DNA of 14,429 nucleotides from Methanothrix sp. (GCA_012798025.1 JAAZNX010000047.1:1-14429), one strand, 5' to 3'. Positions 1 through 6,560 are shown, counted from the first letter of the stretch. Notes: generated from the letters alone by a model not told the origin. Made by a program: numbers and translations.

Positions 1-789
1 GAGGGCGGCCTGGAGCGCAAGAAGTTCCTTTTTCGACGCTTTGGAATCGATCCTGACCTGCGAGACTCCCAGAAGGTTCAGGTCGTCTATGCGGCTCTTC
101 AGCACCTCCTCGATGGCCGTCCTGATCTTCAATAGCTCCTCAGGAACTGTAAGTCTCACCCACTCGATCTCTCGTTGGTGAACAAAAGGAGCCACATCTG
201 GATCGTCCTCCGCCTTGGTCTGGATATTCTCGATCCCAAGATTTGTGCAGATCTCAGCTATCCTCTCAGGCTGGCTACCTGGACTTGCGGTGATGCCCAA
301 TACGAGGGGTCTGTGCGCCTCGCGAGCATAGCGCCCTGCTATATAAACGTAAGCATAGTTGCCCACTCCCCTGTGGGCTTCATCGAAGATCACAAGCGAT
401 ACATCCTCAAGGCTGATTCTCCGGGAGAGAAGATCGTTTTCGATCACCTGTGGCGTGGATACAACTATGCGTGCATTCTTCCAGGATTCTGCTCGCGTAT
501 TTGGAGGAGACTCACCTGTCAATAAGACTACCATTGCTTCGTCTCTGAGAGCTCGGCGAAGAAAAGAAGCATGCTGCTCCACCAGAGGCTTGGTGGGAGC
601 AAGAAAAAGCACCTTGCCAAGATCCAGCCGTGCGAGCAACACCAGGAGAGCGATCACCGTTTTGCCAAGGCCTGTTGGCACAACGATCAGGCTTGATGCC
701 TTGAGAGCATTTGCTGCCAGGTCCAACTGGAAGAGCCTCTTCTCGACGGTCTGAGCTTTGAGAAGAGGATGCTCCAGGTAGAAGGACAT
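1..789 (-). CDS. hef: Hef/FANCM-like DEAH helicase, N-terminal part (cut by window edge)
   Basis: This is the N-terminal 263 residues of a superfamily 2 helicase of the archaeal Hef (ERCC4-like helicase, FANCM/XPF) type. Such proteins act on stalled replication forks and branched DNA in the cytoplasm. Visible motifs in order are Walker A PTGLGKT (residues 38-44), motif Ia APTKPLVEQH (64-73), TGE (91-93), STPQ (111-114), the DEAH box (136-139) and motif III TASP (167-170). The start is an ATG at 789-787, preceded by AAAGGA on the minus strand. An out-of-frame ATG lies 5 nt upstream. The remaining helicase core, and any C-terminal XPF-type nuclease and HhH domains, lie outside the window, so whether the nuclease is present cannot be seen. 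The gene diverges from the exported-protein island. Family assignment is confident; full Hef versus a helicase-only relative is inferred. Confidence 0.88.
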   Translation of the reverse strand, partial: MSFYLEHPLLKAQTVEKRLFQLDLAANALKASSLIVVPTGLGKTVIALLVLLARLDLGKVLFLAPTKPLVEQHASFLRRALRDEAMVVLLTGESPPNTRAESWKNARIVVSTPQVIENDLLSRRISLEDVSLVIFDEAHRGVGNYAYVYIAGRYAREAHRPLVLGITASPGSQPERIAEICTNLGIENIQTKAEDDPDVAPFVHQREIEWVRLTVPEELLKIRTAIEEVLKSRIDDLNLLGVSQVRIDSKASKKELLALQAAL

Positions 790-810
790 AGCATTTCCTT
801 TAACGGGTCA

Positions 811-823
811 TCATATTTAATTT
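811..823 (-). promoter_or_regulatory. Likely TATA box of the Hef gene
   Basis: On the minus strand this reads AAATTAAATATGA, about 25-30 nt upstream of the Hef ATG. That spacing predicts a very short leader. It is an AT-rich match only, with no experimental start. Confidence 0.45.
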
Positions 824-883
824 TGAAGGGTGATTTTCTGTTTCAAGTATGTCGTGATTTTTATTCGATTTTTAAAGGATAGA

Positions 884-893
884 TTTATATAAT
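884..893 (+). promoter_or_regulatory. TATA box of the exported-protein genes
   Basis: TTTATATAAT is a near-ideal archaeal TATA box, preceded by a purine-rich AAAGGATAG that could serve as BRE. Transcription would start near 913-918. This gives a leader of about 70 nt before the ATG at 987, with the inverted repeat at 918-946 at the start of the transcript. Confidence 0.65.
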
Positions 894-917
894 ATAAATG
901 TAACAGTTTTATCAAAG

Positions 918-946
918 GCTTAAATTCGCTAATTTAGCGAAAAAGC
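918..946 (+). repeat. Inverted repeat in the leader of the 987 gene
   Basis: A perfect core, TTCGCTA-ATT-TAGCGAA (925-941), is flanked by a further GCTT/AAGC pair (918-921 and 943-946) separated by mismatches. It sits at or just after the predicted transcription start. It could be a DNA operator, since a symmetric 17-bp core suits a dimeric regulator, or a 5' hairpin of the mRNA. Function is inferred. Confidence 0.55.
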
Positions 947-963
947 TTAAAATTAGCCATTTA

Positions 964-990
964 ATGAAAAGGGGGCGAATGAAGAAATGA
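964..990 (+). other. Short upstream open frame overlapping the 987 start
   Basis: ATG at 964 opens an 8-codon frame (M-K-R-G-R-M-K-K) with a second in-frame ATG at 979. It ends in TGA at 988-990, overlapping the ATG of the 987 gene as ATGA. The only SD-like run (GGGGG, 971-975) lies inside it, 11 nt before the main ATG. It may couple or attenuate translation of the exported protein, or it may be chance. Confidence 0.3.
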
Positions 991-1802
991 AGGGAGTAGT
1001 AATAGTAGCAACAGTGCTAGCAATTGCCCTGATAAGCGGTTGCGGCACGGTGTTAGCAAATCCACCACTGGTGCCACCAGTGCAGTATGAGCAGTTCTGC
1101 GAAAACCAAAAGGTTGCTGGAACAGGGGTTATCGATGTCAGCACGTCCATTGTAGACAAAAAGATAGCTCTGGAGTACTACAACACAATGGCCGGAGACG
1201 GTGACATTGAGCTTGACTCTGAGCATGCCTACTCGCAAAATCCAGAGAAGCTCAACAGGACGATAAACTCTGTCAATAACAGCAATGAGGCAGGTTTCAA
1301 TCTCGTCGAGACCACCAAGATGACCTATTCAGGCGCGACACCTCTTACCGGTGGAAAGTATCTGCACTCCAAGGAATTCTATGGCGGCATCGGCGCAAAT
1401 GTTCAGGAGATGTTCTCCGTAAACGAGATGGAGAAGGACGAGACTGCATTCTTTGCCTCAACGACGCCCTACCACAACAAAGGCAACGTCAGCCCGGAAA
1501 ATCTCGTAAAGGAGCTCAAGAATGCAGGAAGGGACACAGAAAAGGTCAATGAACTCATGACCGCAGACGCGCGTGCTGGAGCTCCGGCAGAATACATCCC
1601 ATCGCACCTTATAGGGATTGAGACCAAGAACAGCTTCAACGGCACATGGGGAACCGATGCAACGTGGCACAAGATATTCTACAAGGATATCAAGGCCCAC
1701 GAGATGTTCACAGGAACGTTTGAGGCCGAGAAGACCATCAAGTTCCATGAGAATCCCGTGCCGGACAAGATCAACCCGCCCTGTATGGGCATAGACTGCT
1801 AG
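987..1802 (+). CDS. Exported protein, paralogue A of a tandem pair
   Basis: A 271-aa protein of no named family that I recognise. Residues 1-25 form an export signal with a hydrophobic core. I-S-G-C19 could be a lipobox, while V-L-A before Asn is an alternative signal-peptidase I site, so lipid-anchored and released forms are both possible. The mature part has several N-glycosylation sequons (NRT, NNS, NVS, NGT), as expected of a surface protein. Its C-terminal half matches the downstream gene product: an AGTG motif, a GGIGANVQEMFSVNEME block against GGVGAKLQQNYDVQQME, and a HEMFTGTFEAEKTIKF block against HEEYLGSFEINRKIIF. Both end in P-C-x-x-[IL]-D-C. The start ATG overlaps the stop of a short upstream frame (964-990). 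The two genes are 47 bp apart and probably co-transcribed. Envelope or sheath function is inferred. Confidence 0.85.
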   Translation: MKGVVIVATVLAIALISGCGTVLANPPLVPPVQYEQFCENQKVAGTGVIDVSTSIVDKKIALEYYNTMAGDGDIELDSEHAYSQNPEKLNRTINSVNNSNEAGFNLVETTKMTYSGATPLTGGKYLHSKEFYGGIGANVQEMFSVNEMEKDETAFFASTTPYHNKGNVSPENLVKELKNAGRDTEKVNELMTADARAGAPAEYIPSHLIGIETKNSFNGTWGTDATWHKIFYKDIKAHEMFTGTFEAEKTIKFHENPVPDKINPPCMGIDC

Positions 1803-1849
1803 GCCAAAAAACGGCCCAGCGGTTTCTTTTTTACTTTTAGGGGGCTAAA

Positions 1850-2974
1850 ATGAAGAGATTTTTGTTAATACTGATTTTTATGGCATCTGTGGCCTCGGCC
1901 ACTGTGGAGGACCTTGGAGAATCTAGCAATGGTATGAATAGCGTCTGGCCGACTCTGCCAGAGTCTACATCACTGTATCTTCCCAGCCCCTGCCCGGAAC
2001 CCGAGGATAGCTTAAAGGTCACCGTGGGTCTCGTTGGGCCAAAGGCAAGTTCGAGCGAGGAGGAGAGAGACGCGAGGTATGTAACACAGGGAAAGACTCT
2101 GGAGTTTTTGGTCAGCGTGAAAAACGAAGGGTCGTCATCTCTGCAATCAGAGATCTGCGTAAGCTCTGACAGCTGCCCGCCAGAATGGTTCGACTGGACT
2201 GTCAAAAGCCTGCAAATTCCACCAGGCAGCACACGCTCAGAGAGACTTCTGGTCACACCAGACATGGCAGCTGTTGCCGGACGATACGATTTCACAGTGG
2301 ATGCATCTGCAAAGTGCTCAAAATCCAGTTCAGGAACGGGATACTTCTATGTGCAGGATTTGGATTATGCCTCTGAGACTGCCATAGCTGGGACGGGCCA
2401 GTTCCGGCTCAATAAAAATGTTCATTCCATGAATTCGGGAATCAGGTCCGACAAAGAGATACTGTTCAGCGGGACGGTAGATGCCCTTGTGAAGAATGAG
2501 TATCTGGTGGATCAGTCCAAGGGCAAAAACCCAACTTTTGAGGAGCTGGATGCTGTAGACAACTACAATGCCATCCTGCCGGGTGACGCCCTAATTGGAG
2601 TTGAGAGCTTTAAAAGCTCGGCCATCTTTGGAGGCGTAGGCGCCAAGTTGCAGCAGAACTATGATGTGCAGCAGATGGAGTTCAAGAGCCAGAGTTTCAA
2701 TTTACAGACGGGGTCTGACAAGAAGACTGCTGAATTCAAGACTGCAGACAACTTCACGGGCTTCTATCTAATTGACGCCAAACAGATAGCTCCAGGCCAA
2801 AAGAGCCTGAAGGAGCACGAAGAGTATCTAGGGTCTTTCGAGATCAACAGAAAGATAATCTTCAGGAACAAGCCTGCCTGGAAAACCCCTTGCTCTGAGC
2901 TAGATTGCATGAAAAGTTCAAACAGCGGCAGCAAATTCGCGGAGGCCCTCAAAGCCTTCGCAGAATCTGCTTGA
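1850..2974 (+). CDS. Exported two-domain protein, paralogue B of the tandem pair
   Basis: A 374-aa secreted protein. Residues 1-18 are a classic signal peptide with likely cleavage after A-S-A. Residues about 45-165 look like an Ig-like domain of the CARDB/NEW3 kind: they carry a phrase resembling 'sv.V.N.G' (VSVKNEGSSS), an IPPGSTRSERLLVTP strand and a closing GRYDFTVDASA strand. From about residue 175 the protein repeats the fold of the upstream gene, with the IAGTG motif, the GGVGAKLQQ block, a HEEYLGSFEINRKI block and the ending P-C-S-E-L-D-C. A 26-residue polar tail follows. One sequon (NFT) is seen. The start ATG has AGGGGG about 7 nt upstream. T-rich sequence after the stop suggests the transcript ends there. 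Adhesion or a structural surface role is inferred from the Ig-like domain; no enzymatic motif is visible. Confidence 0.85.
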   Translation: MKRFLLILIFMASVASATVEDLGESSNGMNSVWPTLPESTSLYLPSPCPEPEDSLKVTVGLVGPKASSSEEERDARYVTQGKTLEFLVSVKNEGSSSLQSEICVSSDSCPPEWFDWTVKSLQIPPGSTRSERLLVTPDMAAVAGRYDFTVDASAKCSKSSSGTGYFYVQDLDYASETAIAGTGQFRLNKNVHSMNSGIRSDKEILFSGTVDALVKNEYLVDQSKGKNPTFEELDAVDNYNAILPGDALIGVESFKSSAIFGGVGAKLQQNYDVQQMEFKSQSFNLQTGSDKKTAEFKTADNFTGFYLIDAKQIAPGQKSLKEHEEYLGSFEINRKIIFRNKPAWKTPCSELDCMKSSNSGSKFAEALKAFAESA

Positions 2975-2978
2975 ATCC

Positions 2979-2995
2979 TTTTTTATAATTTTTTT
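2979..2995 (+). terminator. Poly-T terminator after the paralogue pair
   Basis: Two runs of T (six at 2979-2984, seven at 2989-2995) lie 5 nt after the stop codon. Archaeal RNA polymerase terminates at such runs. The TATAA between the runs could alternatively serve as a promoter for the putative RNA downstream. Confidence 0.6.
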
Positions 2996-3150
2996 GGTGC
3001 TAAAGAGCTTTGCACAGGAAGTGCCATACTAAAAGGAGAAAGGCGAAGACATCGGGGGTGTATTGAGAAGAAGATGCCATTGTACCCTTCCCAAAGCCAC
3101 TCTTCGCCAAATTACCCAGCTACTTCATTATATATCAATTTTTCGTTTTT
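2996..3150 (+). ncRNA. Candidate structured RNA in the 435-bp spacer
   Basis: No convincing reading frame occupies 2975-3409. GGCGAAGA (3042-3049) pairs perfectly with TCTTCGCC (3101-3108). Inside it, GGGUGUA (3056-3062) can pair with UGUACCC (3081-3087) using two G-U wobbles, which points to RNA rather than DNA symmetry. TATAAT-like sequence at 2981-2988 would start a transcript near 3008, and TTTTTCGTTTTT (3139-3150) would end it. A GCAC/GTGC mini-hairpin precedes the main stem. No C/D or H/ACA box, and no known riboswitch, was recognised. Existence as an independent RNA is inferred from the sequence only. Confidence 0.35.
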
Positions 3151-3236
3151 AATTAAGTAAATAAATTTTTGTATCGTATTATTAGCTTCATAGTCGCTTT
3201 TTTCTACAATCCATAAAGCAGGACTAAGAGATTTCT

Positions 3237-3260
3237 GTATATTTAATTTATTTATTTAAT
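3237..3260 (+). promoter_or_regulatory. AT-rich promoter region of the 3410 gene
   Basis: TGTATATTTAATTTATTTAT contains several TATA-like windows. Transcription starting about 25 nt downstream would give an unusually long leader of roughly 140 nt before the ATG at 3410. Confidence 0.4.
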
Positions 3261-3266
3261 GCAAAT

Positions 3267-3315
3267 ATCGATGTAAGGCGACGCGAATAGGAAGCATCGC
3301 GTATAAGCAATCGAT
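3267..3315 (+). promoter_or_regulatory. Potential structured 5' leader of the 3410 gene
   Basis: Nested inverted repeats are ATCGAT (3267-3272) with ATCGAT (3310-3315), and ACGCG (3281-3285) with CGCGT (3298-3302). CGATG (3269-3273) can alternatively pair with CATCG (3295-3299), so two exclusive folds are possible. It is not a riboswitch class I recognise. Confidence 0.3.
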
Positions 3316-3393
3316 TCAAAATGCCAGCAAAAGGAATAAATGGTTAAACCTCACCAAACAGAAGAGCGGGGTTAAATCGCATACCCATTAGAG

Positions 3394-3402
3394 AAAGGAG
3401 GT
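3394..3402 (+). promoter_or_regulatory. Strong ribosome binding site of the 3410 gene
   Basis: AAAGGAGGT, 7 nt before the ATG, is the best SD match in the plus-strand exported-gene region. It fixes the start at 3410 and predicts efficient translation. Confidence 0.75.
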
Positions 3403-3409
3403 TCATCAA

Positions 3410-3808
3410 ATGAAGTTAATTCTCACAATCTTTGTTGTATTAGTTCTCCTGACTGGCATGTCCAATGCCGCAGGCGTCCTGGATTTAAGCACTTTAAACA
3501 AAAATGTCACTAAGCAGACCATTGCTTTGCCCCAGTTATCGCCAACTATGCCGACCATCGCACCTACAACTCTTGGAGGGAATGTGGAGAGCGATGTGCT
3601 GGATCTCAGCACCCTGGGGAAAAAGGTTCAATCGAAGGTCTCTGCAACTTCGATCAAGGGCCCATCACCGATAACTGTCACTCCCATGTTCTCTGTCAAG
3701 AACACGAATGTAACCACTGAAGCTGGCACAGTCTTCACTCTGCCTCAAGCAATATCAGCCAACCCAACTGTATACACTCCACCAATAGCGATATTTGGCG
3801 GAGCTTAA
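3410..3808 (+). CDS. Small secreted protein with repeated VLDLSTL motif
   Basis: A 132-aa protein of unknown family. Residues 1-20 are a signal peptide (hydrophobic core, ending S-N-A before Ala). The mature protein has no Cys, is rich in Thr, Pro, Val and Ser, and carries two sequons (NVT at 32-34 and 99-101). VLDLSTL occurs at 23-29 and again at 63-69, each followed by a basic K-[NK]-V segment. This indicates two degenerate repeats of about 40 residues. The strong SD, long AT-rich leader and low-complexity composition suggest an abundant exported or surface-attached protein. It lies downstream of the paralogue pair but has its own promoter region. No enzymatic motif is visible, and any link to the pair rests on position and export only. 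Confidence 0.75.
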   Translation: MKLILTIFVVLVLLTGMSNAAGVLDLSTLNKNVTKQTIALPQLSPTMPTIAPTTLGGNVESDVLDLSTLGKKVQSKVSATSIKGPSPITVTPMFSVKNTNVTTEAGTVFTLPQAISANPTVYTPPIAIFGGA

Positions 3809-3837
3809 AGCTTTGAGAAAGCCCCAAAGAGGCAAAA

Positions 3838-3990
3838 ATGTTAGTCGAGCTGAAGGTTGACGATAAGACCATTCCACTAAGTGCGTTCCCTCAGGATTTC
3901 ATGGGCAACGTCGCTGTGGCCATGGCCCAGTCACTGAGGGGCGTTGGCGGGGATTGGAAAGAGATCAAGATAAGAGTTGTTCGGGATTGA
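3838..3990 (+). CDS. Small conserved-looking archaeal protein (50 aa)
   Basis: ATG at 3838 opens a 50-residue frame ending in TGA at 3988-3990, with AGAGG about 5 nt upstream. It begins M-L-V-E-L-K-V-D-D-K-T-I-P-L, has a short helical middle (G-N-V-A-V-A-M-A-Q-S-L) and ends in a strand, I-K-I-R-V-V-R-D. This strand-helix-strand pattern resembles small uncharacterised methanogen proteins. The frame fills the gap before the convergent Zn-ribbon gene, leaving 4 bp. A small hairpin (GCTTT/AAAGC, 3810-3822) separates it from the upstream secreted-protein gene. It has no signal peptide, so it is presumably cytoplasmic and unrelated to export. Its function is not known to me. Confidence 0.65.
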   Translation: MLVELKVDDKTIPLSAFPQDFMGNVAVAMAQSLRGVGGDWKEIKIRVVRD

Positions 3991-3994
3991 TCTT

Positions 3995-4399
3995 TCAATC
4001 CTTCCTGCCCTTTCTGAATGCAGATGAGAGATCTATAAAATAAGTTCCTTCCTTTACCGCCATGATCAACTCGTCCCGCTCAAAGAGGGACGGCAAATTC
4101 AGCTCATAGGTTCCCGGCGCAGTTATCTTGATGCTCTCCAGCTTCTTGCCTTCTGCGGCCCTCTCATCGACGTCGGCTATGCTAGCGCTCTCAGGTTCTC
4201 CTTTTTGCGGTGCTCTTGGGGGGACCTTCACGCCCATAGCCTTGGTTATGATCTGCTCTGGCTCAGACAGAGCAGCATCATCTTCTATAGGCCGTCTGCG
4301 TGCGAACATGAACTTCTTCCAGCCGCAGACCGGGCAGCCTTTAAGGATGTCCTCTCCAGACTCAAAGACATTATTGCAGCGAGTACAGATATGAGGCAT
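3995..4399 (-). CDS. Zn-ribbon protein of the archaeal GTPase/DUF2073 cluster
   Basis: A 134-aa protein opening with a treble-clef type zinc ribbon: C5-x2-C8 and C22-P-V-C25-G-W. A charged, probably disordered linker (about 35-90) leads to a conserved C-terminal segment, Y-E-L-N-L-P-S-L-F-E-R-D-E-L, followed by E-G-T-Y-F-I-D-L. This layout matches the uncharacterised archaeal Zn-ribbon family (COG3364-like, from memory) that sits next to DUF2073 proteins and a small GTPase. The ATG at 4399-4397 directly follows the TAG of the DUF2073 gene, so it is the last gene of a three-gene operon. Zinc binding is clear from the cysteines. The partner (RNA, ribosome or GTPase) is unknown. Confidence 0.85.
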   Translation of the reverse strand: MPHICTRCNNVFESGEDILKGCPVCGWKKFMFARRRPIEDDAALSEPEQIITKAMGVKVPPRAPQKGEPESASIADVDERAAEGKKLESIKITAPGTYELNLPSLFERDELIMAVKEGTYFIDLSSAFRKGRKD

Positions 4400-4768
4400 C
4401 TAATCCCCTACAGAAACCTTCGTGCTGATCTGGTATTTGTCCTTTTCAATGGTCCGAATCTGGTTGGCTGGCCCTATGACTGTCATCCTGCCTTTGATAG
4501 ATCTTCCAAAGATTTTATCGAAGAATGATCCTTCCTTCTTGGATGGGTAGCTCTCGATCTCGATTCCTGAGAACTCGTCTACCCTGATCTCGGTCATGGT
4601 CATTTCGATCAGGCGAACCTCCTCATCGGGCGTCAGCCCGCTCTCCAGAACCACAATCCTGCCTGTCTTGACCTTGTCCAGGATGAGCCTGATCTTCTCC
4701 ATGGAGGTCATTTTCTCCAGCTTCTCCCCGGAGATGAGGTCCATCTGCACTTCTCTCATCAAGATCAC
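4400..4768 (-). CDS. DUF2073 family protein
   Basis: A 122-aa archaeal protein of the DUF2073 type. It opens with the L-I-S-G-E-K-L block and a helical stretch ([14 protein letters not shown]). Strand-helix elements follow around [15 protein letters not shown], and the C-terminal half contains [12 protein letters not shown]. The GTG start at 4768 overlaps the GTPase stop (GTGA), which indicates translational coupling. An internal ATG at 4759 is the alternative start. No catalytic motif is seen. The family is known to me only from conserved linkage with an Era-like GTPase and a Zn-ribbon protein, which is the arrangement here. Biochemical role unknown. Confidence 0.85.
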   Translation of the reverse strand: MILMREVQMDLISGEKLEKMTSMEKIRLILDKVKTGRIVVLESGLTPDEEVRLIEMTMTEIRVDEFSGIEIESYPSKKEGSFFDKIFGRSIKGRMTVIGPANQIRTIEKDKYQISTKVSVGD

Positions 4769-5403
4769 CCGAAATTTGCGGCTATCGCCGTATACAGGTC
4801 GTCTATATTCGATCCTTCAAGAGCCGAGATCTGCACCATTGCATGCTGCGGGAAGGCGGCCTTGATTCGGGCAGGTGAGGCGTTGGGCAGATCCATCTTA
4901 TTGGCAACAATGAGAAGTGGGAGCTTCCTGGCTTCCATGTTGCCGATTACCGTCACGTTGACCTGAGTGTATGGGTCCTCGGTAGAATCCATGACCAGCA
5001 GCACGCCATCCAGGTCGTCAAGCCACTTGATGGCCTCTATGACGCCTTCAGTAGCTTCCTTAGCCCTCTTTTTGGATTCTGCTTCGGAGAGTCCAAAGGC
5101 CATAAACTCCTTAAAATCGATCTTCGTGGCCATGCCAGGTGTATCCACTATATCCAGCTCGATGCTCGAGCCATTGGCATTTATCACCACGCCCTCCTTC
5201 CTCATAGCCCTGCGCGTCTCATGTGGAATATGCGATACATTTCCGAAATCATCGTCTCCACTCCAGTCATGGACTATTCTCTTGGCCAGGGTGGTCTTGC
5301 CAGCGTTCGGCGGCCCGTAGATCCCAATCTTGGCCCTCTTCTTCTTGAATATGCTCTTGATCCAGGCTCCAAGACTATTCTTGAAGCTACTGATGAAACC
5401 CAT
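4765..5403 (-). CDS. Era/Obg-like small GTPase, first gene of the DUF2073 operon
   Basis: A 212-aa TRAFAC-class GTP-binding protein. Motifs are G1 GPPNAGKT (30-37), G3 DTPG (87-90), G4 NKMD (168-171) and G5 SAL (193-195). Residues 1-24 form a basic amphipathic segment ([16 protein letters not shown]) that could bind membrane or RNA. An insertion (about 95-125) follows switch II. Unlike bacterial Era it has no KH domain; the Zn-ribbon protein of the same operon might supply the nucleic-acid contact, which is inference. The ATG at 5403 has TGAGGTAGG just upstream, and TATA-like AAAATTATTAG on the minus strand (5438-5449) suggests its own promoter. The upstream radical SAM gene ends 53 bp away and could also read through. 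Confidence 0.9.
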   Translation of the reverse strand: MGFISSFKNSLGAWIKSIFKKKRAKIGIYGPPNAGKTTLAKRIVHDWSGDDDFGNVSHIPHETRRAMRKEGVVINANGSSIELDIVDTPGMATKIDFKEFMAFGLSEAESKKRAKEATEGVIEAIKWLDDLDGVLLVMDSTEDPYTQVNVTVIGNMEARKLPLLIVANKMDLPNASPARIKAAFPQHAMVQISALEGSNIDDLYTAIAANFG

Positions 5404-5437
5404 GTCCTACCTCATGAGTGATAAAGCCCATATCTGT

Positions 5438-5449
5438 ACTAATAATTTT
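5438..5449 (-). promoter_or_regulatory. Likely TATA box of the GTPase operon
   Basis: The minus strand reads AAAATTATTAGT about 35-45 nt before the GTPase ATG, in the 53-bp gap after the radical SAM stop. It would give a short leader containing the SD (GAGG). AT-rich match only. Confidence 0.4.
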
Positions 5450-5456
5450 CCATAAC

Positions 5457-6560
5457 TTATATTCGAGAACTAAAGAGGCTCTGGGCAGGGCATGTGCAGA
5501 CAATGCCATCGAACTTGCCGGATTTTCTCAAGGCCTTCCATGCATCCTTAAGATGGCCTTCACGGATATTGAACAGGCTATCTTGCAGATAAGGACAACC
5601 TCTGACGCCGCCGTCAACACCGATGTGCATCCACCTTCTCCCGGCCATGCAACCCAGCAGCTGTCCTTCGAAGTACGTGTTGGCAAATAAGCGCGGCCCA
5701 CCTGGAGTCGAGTTTATCTTCCTGTAGATGTCGATGATCTTCTCATGCTCTATCTGAGTGAGCCGCTCATGAGGTGTCTTTGGGATGCCCTCCCATACGG
5801 ACAGCTCTTGCACGCCGAGCTCTGTGGCCAGTTTGTAAAGATCCAGTATCCTGTCCACCTGTCCAGACAGCACATGGCAAGACATTGTAACCATAAGGCC
5901 TGTATTCAAAGCAATCTTGATGGCATCAATGGCCTTGGCATAAGCTCCGGCCACACCTCGCACACTGTCGTGCACTTCAGGATTGGTGCTGTAAACGCCG
6001 ATGATCAGATTATAAAGCCCAGCCTCTCTGAGCTTGACCGCCTTTTCGACTGTCATCTCCAGTCCGGGCGTAAAAAGGTTGACCACGGCCTTCTCCGGAT
6101 CGACATGCTGGACAAGCTCGAAGATATCATCTCGCAAGAGAGGATCTCCCTCTGTGAAGGTGATGATGCAAGCGCCCATCTCTAGGGCCTCGTCGATGAC
6201 GCGCAGGATCTCGTCATGGGATAGCTCGCCCTCGCCTTCCTTTATCAGGCAGTGGCTGCACTTGGCTTTGCACTGCCTCGTCACCTCGATGGATACTGTC
6301 TGAGGTACAGGTCGTCCAATTGCGATATGCGCCTCGTTGAGCAAAAGCCTCTTGAAAGGCCCGCTGGGGATGGGAGGCAGCCATGTGCTGGCAACGATGT
6401 CCTTCAGCCGAACCTGAGCAGGTTTCTCCTCTGCCAGCCTCTGATTTGCCATCTTTATCACAGGCTGGACCATTGAAGCCAGAGCGCCGTGGGCCTTAAG
6501 CGACATCGCATCCCGTTCGAAGTCCACGCTGAGGGCGGCAGTCTTAATAAGCTGGGTCAT
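5457..6560 (-). CDS. Radical SAM protein with SPASM-like C-terminal cysteines
   Basis: Numbered from the upstream TTG at 6605 (382 aa), the radical SAM signature C112-x3-C116-x2-C119 binds the [4Fe-4S] cluster used to cleave S-adenosylmethionine. It is followed by a TEGDPLLRDD block (151-160) where most relatives have GGEP. C-terminal cysteines (C-M-A-G, G-C-P-Y and C-T-C-P) resemble a SPASM or twitch domain holding an auxiliary cluster, as in PqqE/MoaA-like enzymes. I prefer the ATG at 6560 (367 aa), because GCGAGG lies just upstream and nothing SD-like precedes the TTG. The gene diverges from argG. The substrate is unknown: no peptide precursor or cofactor pathway gene is adjacent, so a modification enzyme is the most that can be said. 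Confidence 0.85.
   Translation of the reverse strand: MTQLIKTAALSVDFERDAMSLKAHGALASMVQPVIKMANQRLAEEKPAQVRLKDIVASTWLPPIPSGPFKRLLLNEAHIAIGRPVPQTVSIEVTRQCKAKCSHCLIKEGEGELSHDEILRVIDEALEMGACIITFTEGDPLLRDDIFELVQHVDPEKAVVNLFTPGLEMTVEKAVKLREAGLYNLIIGVYSTNPEVHDSVRGVAGAYAKAIDAIKIALNTGLMVTMSCHVLSGQVDRILDLYKLATELGVQELSVWEGIPKTPHERLTQIEHEKIIDIYRKINSTPGGPRLFANTYFEGQLLGCMAGRRWMHIGVDGGVRGCPYLQDSLFNIREGHLKDAWKALRKSGKFDGIVCTCPAQSLFSSRI

Noticed and set aside
175-754. Plus-strand open frames of 116 and 131 codons
   Set aside because: They lie antisense to the helicase frame, which has a full set of SF2 motifs; the plus-strand products show no family features.
1802-1837. GGCC/GGCC hairpin and T-rich run between the two paralogue genes, as a terminator
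   Set aside because: The stem is only 4 bp and the T runs are interrupted. The 47-bp gap and the SD of the next gene fit an operon better.
3121-3260. AT-rich stretch in the 435-bp spacer as a replication origin
   Set aside because: No origin-recognition-box repeats and no orc1/cdc6 gene nearby; AT-richness is explained by promoter and terminator elements.
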